Origin: Solirubrum puertoriconensis
GTDB taxonomy: Bacteria; Bacteroidota; Bacteroidia; Cytophagales; Hymenobacteraceae
DNA: 64,000 bases
Direction of reading: 5' to 3'
Assembly: GCF_001483135.1 (NCBI RefSeq)
Contig: NZ_LNAL01000006.1
Location: forward strand, 186,003-250,002
Each line of letters begins with the position of its first letter. Positions within the stretch are counted from its first letter, which is position 1. Shown here one piece after another: positions 57,133 through 64,000 of this stretch. Both the position numbers and the translations under genes were made by a program. A model generated the notes under the pieces. The model saw only the letters and a list, made by a program, of their open reading frames with translations, was not told the origin of the DNA and did no database searches.

Positions 57133-60100
57133 AGACCTGGGGAGTACTACAATTTGAGCTCGGCTACCAGCTGCGGCGCTACACCACGTGGCTGTACTTG
57201 CTCGTGTTTTTGGGCTTGGCCATCTGGGTAGCGGCAGCGTTTGTCGATGATGCCCGCCGCGGCGGCTTCTATTTCAACGCGCCCATTATCATCACCACCA
57301 TCACGGTTATTGCCAGCCTCACGGGTCTGCTGGTAAGCGCCGCTATAGCTGCCGACGCCGCCACGCGCGATGCGCAAACGCGCATCGCGCCCTTGCTCTA
57401 CACCGCGCCGCAGACGCGCTTTACGTACCTGGCAGGGCGTTTCTGGGCGGCCTTTGTGCTCAATGGGTTGTGCCTGGCAGCGGTGCCACTGGCTTTGGTG
57501 CTGGCTACCCACCTGCTGGGCCTCGAAGCAGCTATCCTAGGTCCGTTCAGACCCATGGCGTACGTGGGGGCTTACTTCATCGTGGCGCTGCCCAATGCGT
57601 TTGTCATCACGGCGTTGCTGTTTGCGGCGGCCGTGCTTAGCCGGCGGGCGGTGGTAAGCTACTTGGTGGCGGCCCTGCTGTTTTTGCTGGTGCTGTTCAG
57701 CCGCGAGTTTGTGGCCGATGTGCTGGGCTACTGGACGCTCGGCAAGCACCTCGACCTAACCGGCTTCACGGCCATGAGCGCCCTGTGGCGAGCCTGGACG
57801 CCGCTGCAGAAAAATACCCAACTTATTGCCCTCGAAGGTGCGGTGCTTACCAACCGGCTGCTGTGGCTGGGCATTGGCTTGGCGGCATTGGGAGTAGCGC
57901 AGCTGCGCTTTCGGTTTGCGCACCACAGCGTGGGCGGGCGCCGGGTGCAAGCATCAGCCGCTGATGCCCTAGCTGATAGTCAGGCGGCGTTGCTGCAGTG
58001 GAGTGTGCCAGCCGCCTTGCCGCGTATGCCGCAAGTGTTTGGGCGCGCTACGGCCGTGCGGCAAGTAAGCCGTGTTGCGCTCAACTCTTTCCGGTGGATT
58101 GCCGGTGGCAAAAGCTGGCTGCTATTCCCTATTGTTTTCGTGCTGCTGCAGCTGATGGGCCCCGAGCTGCTCGAAGGCGAACTGGGCACACCCAGTTTGC
58201 CGGTTACCGGCCGCCTAGCCACCATGATGGGGCATATGGCCATCGGCGTGTTTGTGGCCAGCCTGATTACGCTGTACGCCGGTGAGTTGGTGTGGCGCGA
58301 GCGAGATGCCGGCCTAGGTGCCATAACCGACTCTACGCCCGTGCCGGCGTGGGTGCTATTCGTGGGCAAGCTGCTGGGCTTGTGGTTGATGCTGCTGGCG
58401 TTGCAAGTGGTTGTGATGCTCTCGAGCATGGCCCTGCAGGCTCAGCAAGGTTACTTTGAGTTCGAGCTGGGCTTGTACCTGCAAATCCTTTTCGGGCTGC
58501 ACTTGGCTAAGTACCTGCTGTTTGCGGTAGTGGCTATGGCCGGGCACGCGCTGGTGCAAGCCAAATACGTGGGGCACCTGCTGGTGCTGCTGTTCTACCT
58601 CTACACGGTGTTTGCCCCGGTCATCGGCATCGAGCATGAGTTGCTGGTTTTTGGCTCCGACCTCGGCTGGAGCTATTCCTACATGAACGGCTTCGGCAGC
58701 GCCCTAGGTGCTTGGGGCTGGTACAAGCTGTACTGGGCCGGTTGGGCGTTGCTGATAGGTTTGGCGGGCTTGGTAGCGTGGCCGCGCGGGCAGGAGCAAG
58801 GCCTACCGGCGCGCGTGCAGCAAGCCGCGCAACGGTGGCGGCGCTTGCCCTGGGCGCTGCCTGCCCTAGGTGCAAGCCTGGTATTGGTGGCCGGTGGGTA
58901 TATCTTTTACCACACCTACGTGCGGCAAACCTATGTCTCCGAAGCTGCCCAAACAACCCAACGAGCCACGTACGAGCGGCGCTACGGGCGCTTCCGCAAC
59001 GCTCCGCAACCTGTGCTGCAAGCCACCAAGCTGCACCTCGAGTTGTATCCCGAGCGCCAAGCCGCCGAGGTGAGCGGTAGTTATCAGCTCCAGAACCAAA
59101 CCCCCCACGCCATCGACTCGGTGCACGTGGTGTTTCACCCCGATGTGGCGCCGAGCAACGTGCAGTTCAGCCAACCCGCCAAGCTTGCTTTGGCCGACGA
59201 CGAACTGGGCTACCGCATCTACACCTTAAGCCAACCCCTGCAGCCCGGCGACACGCTGCGCATGCATTTCCGGCAGGCCCTGGCACCTAGAGGCTTTGCC
59301 ACGCACGATGCCGGCACCGTGGTAGTAGCCAACGGCACCTGCCTCGAGGAAGAGTGGCTGCCATCGGTAGGCTACCAACCGGCATACGAGCTAAGCAACG
59401 CCGGCGTGCGGCGGCAGCACGGCCTGGCAGCGCGCCCCGCCACCCGAGCCCTGCAGGATAGCGCCGCCCGCCACGACCTGCGCGGCCGCGAGCATATTAC
59501 CCTGGAAACCATTGTGGGCACCGCCCCCGAGCAAACGGCCGTAGCGCCGGGTGCCCTGCTGCGCACGTGGCAGGCCAGGGGCCGCCGCTACTTCCACTAT
59601 CAAACCGACAAGCCCATCCGCAACGGCTACGCGGTGTTTTCGGCGCGCTACGCCGTGCAGGAAACGCGCTGGAACAACGTGCAAATACAGGTGCTGCACC
59701 ACCCCAGCCACACCCAAAACTTAGGGCGTTTGCTGCGGAGCGTACGGGCCTCGCTGGCGTACTACACCAAGCAGTTTGGGCCGTACCCGCACCAGCAGCT
59801 ACGCTTGGTAGAGGTGCCAAGCGCGGCCAGTGGCTTGCGGCTAACATCTTTTCCCGGCACCATTCGCTACACCGAGGGCTTTGCTTTCGTGAGCCCCCAG
59901 CGCGACGACCGCGACCTAGACTTGCCCTTTGCCGTAATGGCGCACGAAGTAGCGCACCAGTGGTGGGGCAACCAGGTGGTGCCCGCCAAGGTAGAGGGCG
60001 GCCCTGTACTCTCCGAGAGTTTGGCGTGGTACAGTGCCATGGGCGTGGTCGAAGACGCGTTGGGCGCCGAGCACCTAGGGCGCTTGCTGCGCATGATGCG

Positions 60101-60713
60101 GCGCGAGTACATCAGTCCGCGCCCCGAGGCCGATGTGCCGCTGCTGCGCGAAACCGACCATTTTGGCGTGTACCGCAAAGGACCGTTTGCCATGTATGCC
60201 CTGCGCGAATACCTAGGCCCTGCGCCGGTAAACGCGGCTTTGCAGCGCTTGTTTAAGCAATACAGTGGCGGGCGGGCGCCGTTGCCCACCTCGTTGCACC
60301 TCTACCGCGAGCTGCAGGCCAACACGCCCGATTCGCTGCGCTACCTGCTGCACGATTTATTCGCCCAGAACACCTTTTGGGAGCTTTCGGCCGAAAGGGT
60401 AGAGGCCAAGCCGATAGCCGGCGGCCGGTGGCAGGTAGCCATCGGCGTGCGGGCGCGCAAGTTGAGCGTGAGCGAAACCGGAGCTGAAAAAGCCCTGCCG
60501 ATGAACGACGTGGTGGAAATAGGCGCCTACGCCCCAGCCCCCGGCGACTTACGCGGCGAGGAGCTATACCGAGGGTGGCACCGCATCAGGGCAGGCCGGC
60601 AAACCATTATCGTTACGGTGCCGCGCAAGCCCGGCAAAGCCGGCATCGACCCGCGTTACCTGCTCATCGACGGCAACCTCGACGATAATCTGCGCGCCCT
60701 GGCTCCCGAGTAG
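57129..60713 (+). CDS. ABC-2 permease fused to an M1-type peptidase domain
   Basis: 1,194 residues from ATG 57129, which overlaps the ATPase stop (ATGA). The first 600 residues contain about 12 membrane helices (LYLLVFLGLAIWVAAAFV, IITTITVIASLTGLLVSAA and others) as two ABC-2-type permease halves. The rest is an exported M1/gluzincin domain: an N-terminal beta domain (KLHLELYPERQAAEVSGSY) and the catalytic segment VMAHEVAHQWWGNQVV (HExxH) with the third zinc ligand in LSESLAWYS. The exopeptidase motif GAMEN is not seen, so an atypical specificity is possible. This fusion is known in Bacteroidota without a defined substrate. The peptidase would lie in the periplasm, at the mouth of the exporter. 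Confidence 0.92.
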   Translation: MKTWGVLQFELGYQLRRYTTWLYLLVFLGLAIWVAAAFVDDARRGGFYFNAPIIITTITVIASLTGLLVSAAIAADAATRDAQTRIAPLLYTAPQTRFTYLAGRFWAAFVLNGLCLAAVPLALVLATHLLGLEAAILGPFRPMAYVGAYFIVALPNAFVITALLFAAAVLSRRAVVSYLVAALLFLLVLFSREFVADVLGYWTLGKHLDLTGFTAMSALWRAWTPLQKNTQLIALEGAVLTNRLLWLGIGLAALGVAQLRFRFAHHSVGGRRVQASAADALADSQAALLQWSVPAALPRMPQVFGRATAVRQVSRVALNSFRWIAGGKSWLLFPIVFVLLQLMGPELLEGELGTPSLPVTGRLATMMGHMAIGVFVASLITLYAGELVWRERDAGLGAITDSTPVPAWVLFVGKLLGLWLMLLALQVVVMLSSMALQAQQGYFEFELGLYLQILFGLHLAKYLLFAVVAMAGHALVQAKYVGHLLVLLFYLYTVFAPVIGIEHELLVFGSDLGWSYSYMNGFGSALGAWGWYKLYWAGWALLIGLAGLVAWPRGQEQGLPARVQQAAQRWRRLPWALPALGASLVLVAGGYIFYHTYVRQTYVSEAAQTTQRATYERRYGRFRNAPQPVLQATKLHLELYPERQAAEVSGSYQLQNQTPHAIDSVHVVFHPDVAPSNVQFSQPAKLALADDELGYRIYTLSQPLQPGDTLRMHFRQALAPRGFATHDAGTVVVANGTCLEEEWLPSVGYQPAYELSNAGVRRQHGLAARPATRALQDSAARHDLRGREHITLETIVGTAPEQTAVAPGALLRTWQARGRRYFHYQTDKPIRNGYAVFSARYAVQETRWNNVQIQVLHHPSHTQNLGRLLRSVRASLAYYTKQFGPYPHQQLRLVEVPSAASGLRLTSFPGTIRYTEGFAFVSPQRDDRDLDLPFAVMAHEVAHQWWGNQVVPAKVEGGPVLSESLAWYSAMGVVEDALGAEHLGRLLRMMRREYISPRPEADVPLLRETDHFGVYRKGPFAMYALREYLGPAPVNAALQRLFKQYSGGRAPLPTSLHLYRELQANTPDSLRYLLHDLFAQNTFWELSAERVEAKPIAGGRWQVAIGVRARKLSVSETGAEKALPMNDVVEIGAYAPAPGDLRGEELYRGWHRIRAGRQTIIVTVPRKPGKAGIDPRYLLIDGNLDDNLRALAPE

Positions 60714-60737
60714 CCCTAGGTGCCGCGGCGTTTGTTT

Positions 60738-60773
60738 CGGCCGGGTGGGCACCTTGGGGTGCTTACCCGGCCG
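60738..60773. terminator. Hairpin between convergent genes
   Basis: CGGCCGGGT and ACCCGGCCG enclose a second stem GGGCACC / GGTGC. It overlaps the stop codon of the receiver gene. T-tracts are weak. Confidence 0.5.
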
Positions 60774-61188
60774 TATTTACATGGGCAGGAAAATGGGTGC
60801 GCAATAGCTCCTGCACCTTATCGGCCGTGAGCGGCTTGTTCACAAAGCCATCTACGTGCAATTGCTGCACGCGCTCCACATCGCGCGGGTGCATGGAGGT
60901 GGTCAGCATTACCACCACCGAGGCTTGTTGGTGCGCCTCTGGTAACTGGCGGTACGCTTCCAGAAACTGAATGCCGTTCATGCCGGGCATGTTCACATCC
61001 AACAAAATCAGGGCTGGGCACTCGGGGTCGGAGGTAGCGCAGTGCGTTTGCACCCGGGTAAGGGCTTGCTCGCCGTTTAGGGCCACGTAAATGCGGTTGG
61101 CTACACCTAGGCGAGTAAGCAGGGTTTGGTTAAGAAAATTGGTAGTGGTGTCATCATTTACCAACAACACGCTCGGCAGAGGCGTCAT
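60763..61188 (-). CDS. Single-domain response regulator
   Basis: 141 residues, only a receiver domain. It opens SVLLVNDDTTTNFLNQTLL, with Asp-Asp in the acidic pocket. The phospho-acceptor is in LILLDVNMPGMNG, the switch Thr/Ser in VVMLTTSMHP, and the conserved Lys in GFVNKPLT. No output domain exists, so it works as a phosphorelay intermediate or by protein contact. It follows the multi-PAS kinase on the same strand by 59 bases, the common kinase-receiver order in this group. Confidence 0.93.
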   Translation of the reverse strand: MTPLPSVLLVNDDTTTNFLNQTLLTRLGVANRIYVALNGEQALTRVQTHCATSDPECPALILLDVNMPGMNGIQFLEAYRQLPEAHQQASVVVMLTTSMHPRDVERVQQLHVDGFVNKPLTADKVQELLRTHFPAHVNTAG

Positions 61189-61247
61189 AAGCTACTGGTA
61201 AGGGGAAAAGCACTAGCGGCCACTAGCAGCAGAACCGTATACGGGTA

Positions 61248-64000
61248 CTAGCGCCGAAAGTACACCGAGAACGTAGAGCCCACTCCCGGCTCGCTCTGCA
61301 CCGTTACGTTGCCGCCTAGGTTCTCCACGCTGCGCTTCACCATGTACAAGCCCAGGCCCGAGCCGGCAACGTGGTGGTGCAAGCGCCTGAACATGCCAAA
61401 CAATTCCTCCCGCTGCTGCGCATCGAGGCCCAGGCCGTTGTCCTGCACGCGTAGTACGGTAAACTGCTCCTGCAGCTCGCAGTAAACGCGAATGTGCGGC
61501 CGTCGCTCGGGGTGGCGGTACTTCAGCGCGTTGCTGAGCAGGTTGTACACCACCGAGCGCAGGTTTTTGGCCGAAAACGAAATGCTCGGGCAGTTAGCTA
61601 CGTCGATATCGAGGGTGGCGCGGGTTTCGGCAATCAGCGGTTGCAGGTCGAGGCGCACGTCGTCGATTACGGGGCGCAGCGGCACGTCGGTAGCGGGTTG
61701 GTCGTGCTCCTTTTGCAGCTTCACCACGTCGCTCAAATACTCAATGGTGCGCTGAAACCGCGCCACCGATTCCTGCATCATTTGCAGCAGGGGTTGTAGC
61801 TCGAGGGTAAGCGGATTGGTAGCCGGCAATTGCTCCTGCATCAGGTTCAGCAGCCCCTCAATGTTGGCAATGGGCGCCTTGAGGTCGTGCGAGGCCGTGT
61901 AAATGAAGTTATCCAGATCGACGTTGACGCGCTGCAGCTGCTGGTTCATCAGGTGCAGTTGCTGCTCGGCCTGCTTGCTCTCGGTAATATCAAGCACAAA
62001 CTTTACGCACTCCGTTTCGCTGAGGCGCTTGCCCGCAAACAGGCCCCACCATCGCGTGCCATCGGGGCGCAGGTACTGCTTTTCGTAGGGGTTGCTTTCG
62101 CCGAGGGTGCGCAGCTGCTCAATGGCCTTGCGCGTGGCCGGCATGAACTCCGGGGCGGTTACTTCGTCCCAGCGCACGCGGCCGCTCACAAAATCCTGGC
62201 GCGAGTAGCCGCTCATGCGCTGAAAGGCCTCGTTGGCGTCGTGAATTACGCCATCTAGCCCGAAGAAGATAACCCCAACCGTTTCAATCGACATGGCCCG
62301 TTTCAGGCGTTCCTCGCTTTCGCGCAGGGCTTCTTCGGTGCGCGCTCTAATTACGGCGGCCCACGTGCGCTCAGCCGTCTCGGTTAGCAGGGCCAGCTCG
62401 TCGTCGTTCCAGTCGTGGGCGTGTTGGTAGTGGATAAACAGCACGGCCACCAGCTCGCCGTTTTTCATCAGCGGCAGGTTTACGGTAGCCCCCAGCTGCA
62501 GCACGGCGTGGGCGTGCTTTTCGGCTTCGGTTAGCGTAGGGTCGTTGGCAATGTCGGGGCGCACTACCGTGCGGCCGGCCTGCAATTCCTGCAGCAAGGC
62601 CGGGCCGTAATCATCGAACTGGTAGCGGCCCTCGATGCCGGGCACGCCGTTGGTATAGTTGCGCGTTACCACAATGGTTTGGACATCGGGCTGCACCTCG
62701 GCGTAGCCCACGCGGTTGGCACCCAGGTACTGACCTAGGGCGCACGCCGCCTGAAACTGAATGGCGGTGGCGTCGAGCAAGGGGCGCAGCCGGTCACTAA
62801 GCTGCAGCAAAAAGGCCTGCTGCTCTTCGCCCTTGCGCAAAGCCTTTTCGGTACGCTTTCGATCGGTAACGTCGTTGAACAGCACGGCCACGTGGTTCTG
62901 CTCCGGCTCGCCGATTCGGAAGGCATAGGCATCGAACCAGCGGCCCATCGACTCAGCGTGGTTCTCGAAGCGCATGGGCTTACCCGTGCGGGCTACTTGG
63001 CCGTAAGTCTTCACCCAAAACATCTCGATGTTGGGCACCAGCTCCCGAACGGTTTTGCCCAGGGCGTTTTGCATACCGGTTTGTTGTTCAAAAACCGGGT
63101 TCATCTCGATAAACCGGTAATCGGTAGGCTGGTCGTGGGCATCGAAGAGTACCTTGATAATGCAAAAGCCTTCGTCCATCGATTCGATGATGGTGCGGTA
63201 CTGCGCCTCGCTTGCGCGCAAAGCGGCCTCGGCGCGGCGGCGCTCCGTAACGGGCTGCGTGCGGCCGGCCACGGCCTCTACCGAGCCATCGGGCGCCAGC
63301 AAGGGCACAAAGGCGTACTCGTAATGCCCGGTCTCGCCGCTCGGGCTGGTGTAGGCTGTTTCGCCCTCTACGGTTTGGTGAGTGTCGATTACCTGCTGAA
63401 TCTGGGCTTGCAAAACGCTGGCAAGCTGATTGGGATAGTCGAGATCGAAAAAGTTTTTGCCCACGGCCTGCTCCAGCTTCAGGCCCCACAAATCGAGCAA
63501 AGGTTTGTTCACGTACTGAAACCGGCCGTCCAGGTCGAAGAGGTACACGAACTCCTGCAGGCGCTCCAGTATGGTATCAAAAATGCGCAGCTGCTTGCTG
63601 TGCTCCTCGGCTTGACGTTCGGGGTGCTCCTGGACTGGCGTAAGGTGGTGCGGGACCGCCGCGTTGGCGAAGCTTACCAGCAAGCCGCTGCCCACTCGTT
63701 GTCCGGTAGCTTGCACGGTGCCGTCAGCGGCAATATAACTTAGCGCATGGGGTAGGCCGGCCCCGGCCAGCAGGGCTTGCTGGTGCGCTGCCCACGCATG
63801 GTTGCCGCGGCTCTCCGGAAACTGCTGCAGATAGGTGGTTGCCGGTTGGGCCGGCAAGCCCAGCAATTGTTGCGCAGCCGGGTTGAGGTAGGCAAACGCC
63901 AAATCAGCTACTTGGCCGGAGGCATCGTGTACGGGAGTGTAGAGCACCAGCGCGCAAGGCACCACATCGAGTACGGTATGCAGGAGCTCGGCCGGCGGAA
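61248..64000 (-). CDS. Multi-PAS/GAF histidine kinase (N-terminus outside window)
   Basis: The frame is open to the window edge; a GTG at 63965 is possible, but the codons before it (PPAELLHTVLD) continue a PAS-like sequence, so the gene most likely starts beyond the window. At least 917 residues are seen: PAS (about 15-85), PAS (about 140-260), PAS (about 265-380), GAF (about 400-555), PAS/PAC (about 560-680), HisKA with H-box ASHDLKAPIANIEGLL, and HATPase_c with LLSNALKYR, VQDNGLGLD and GSGLGLYMVKR. There is no membrane segment, so it is cytosolic. A partner receiver gene lies directly downstream. Confidence 0.92.
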   Translation of the reverse strand, partial: PPAELLHTVLDVVPCALVLYTPVHDASGQVADLAFAYLNPAAQQLLGLPAQPATTYLQQFPESRGNHAWAAHQQALLAGAGLPHALSYIAADGTVQATGQRVGSGLLVSFANAAVPHHLTPVQEHPERQAEEHSKQLRIFDTILERLQEFVYLFDLDGRFQYVNKPLLDLWGLKLEQAVGKNFFDLDYPNQLASVLQAQIQQVIDTHQTVEGETAYTSPSGETGHYEYAFVPLLAPDGSVEAVAGRTQPVTERRRAEAALRASEAQYRTIIESMDEGFCIIKVLFDAHDQPTDYRFIEMNPVFEQQTGMQNALGKTVRELVPNIEMFWVKTYGQVARTGKPMRFENHAESMGRWFDAYAFRIGEPEQNHVAVLFNDVTDRKRTEKALRKGEEQQAFLLQLSDRLRPLLDATAIQFQAACALGQYLGANRVGYAEVQPDVQTIVVTRNYTNGVPGIEGRYQFDDYGPALLQELQAGRTVVRPDIANDPTLTEAEKHAHAVLQLGATVNLPLMKNGELVAVLFIHYQHAHDWNDDELALLTETAERTWAAVIRARTEEALRESEERLKRAMSIETVGVIFFGLDGVIHDANEAFQRMSGYSRQDFVSGRVRWDEVTAPEFMPATRKAIEQLRTLGESNPYEKQYLRPDGTRWWGLFAGKRLSETECVKFVLDITESKQAEQQLHLMNQQLQRVNVDLDNFIYTASHDLKAPIANIEGLLNLMQEQLPATNPLTLELQPLLQMMQESVARFQRTIEYLSDVVKLQKEHDQPATDVPLRPVIDDVRLDLQPLIAETRATLDIDVANCPSISFSAKNLRSVVYNLLSNALKYRHPERRPHIRVYCELQEQFTVLRVQDNGLGLDAQQREELFGMFRRLHHHVAGSGLGLYMVKRSVENLGGNVTVQSEPGVGSTFSVYFRR

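Overview
The window looks like chromosomal DNA of a high-GC Bacteroidota bacterium, most likely Hymenobacter or a close Cytophagales relative (inference, no database search was possible). The signs are several proteins ending in type IX secretion (T9SS) sorting domains, a PorT-type barrel, a DUF4468 protein, giant MBG-repeat proteins, A-rich leaders instead of strong Shine-Dalgarno sites, and promoters of the Bacteroidetes form TTG-N19-TAnnTTTG. The hexamer CCTAGG is scattered through almost every region, about four times more often than base composition predicts. No tRNA, rRNA, CRISPR array, transposase or phage gene was seen.

Layout. 1-2.7 kb: a multi-PAS sensor (cut by the window edge) behind an NtrC-type regulator, minus strand. 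3-8.3 kb: secreted and envelope proteins (T9SS repeat protein, lipoprotein nuclease, PorT barrel, DUF4468). 8.3-9.1 kb: AT-rich gap with a good promoter and a candidate small RNA ending in two hairpins. 9.1-22.3 kb: nucleotide synthesis, first pyrD-pyrF-pyrE, then purL-purQ-purC-GNAT-purD-purN-purF-purM, interrupted by dispersed palindromic repeats and closed by a 40-bp perfect hairpin. 22.4-25.2 kb: a low-GC lipoprotein, a small cassette carrying a DUF4240 gene between pncB and a diverged remnant of the pncB 3' end, then pncB itself. 25.3-27.5 kb: an exported methyltransferase-like protein and an M28 peptidase.

27.6-40.1 kb is the most interesting part. It encodes a periplasmic adaptor, a TolC-type channel, a MacB-like ABC ATPase, a 59-residue membrane protein, two MacB/FtsX permeases, an NtrC-type regulator, a histidine kinase with no extracytoplasmic sensor domain, and three tiny ORFs of 44, 26 and 27 codons. 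Two of these encode very basic Arg/Trp peptides sharing RPWRRxxRRxLRxAL. Three transcription units (adaptor-channel, ABC operon, peptides) are each preceded by the same control module: a three-half-site element GRACA-N3-TGTYC-N6-GGACA lying exactly 75 bp (centre to -24 GG) upstream of a sigma-54-like element TTGGYA-N6-TTGGCT. I read this as one regulon: the kinase and regulator sense a membrane or peptide signal and switch on both an export machine and the peptides. What the peptides do is unknown.

40.1-44.2 kb: small hypothetical genes, a family 2 glycosyltransferase and an M13 metallopeptidase lipoprotein. 44.4-52.8 kb: one gene for a roughly 2,800-residue secreted MBG-repeat protein with a T9SS tail. 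53.4-56 kb: a cupin and glucose-6-phosphate isomerase. 56.2-60.7 kb: an ABC ATPase with a permease fused to an M1-like peptidase domain. 60.7-64 kb: a receiver-only regulator and a multi-PAS/GAF histidine kinase whose start lies outside the window.
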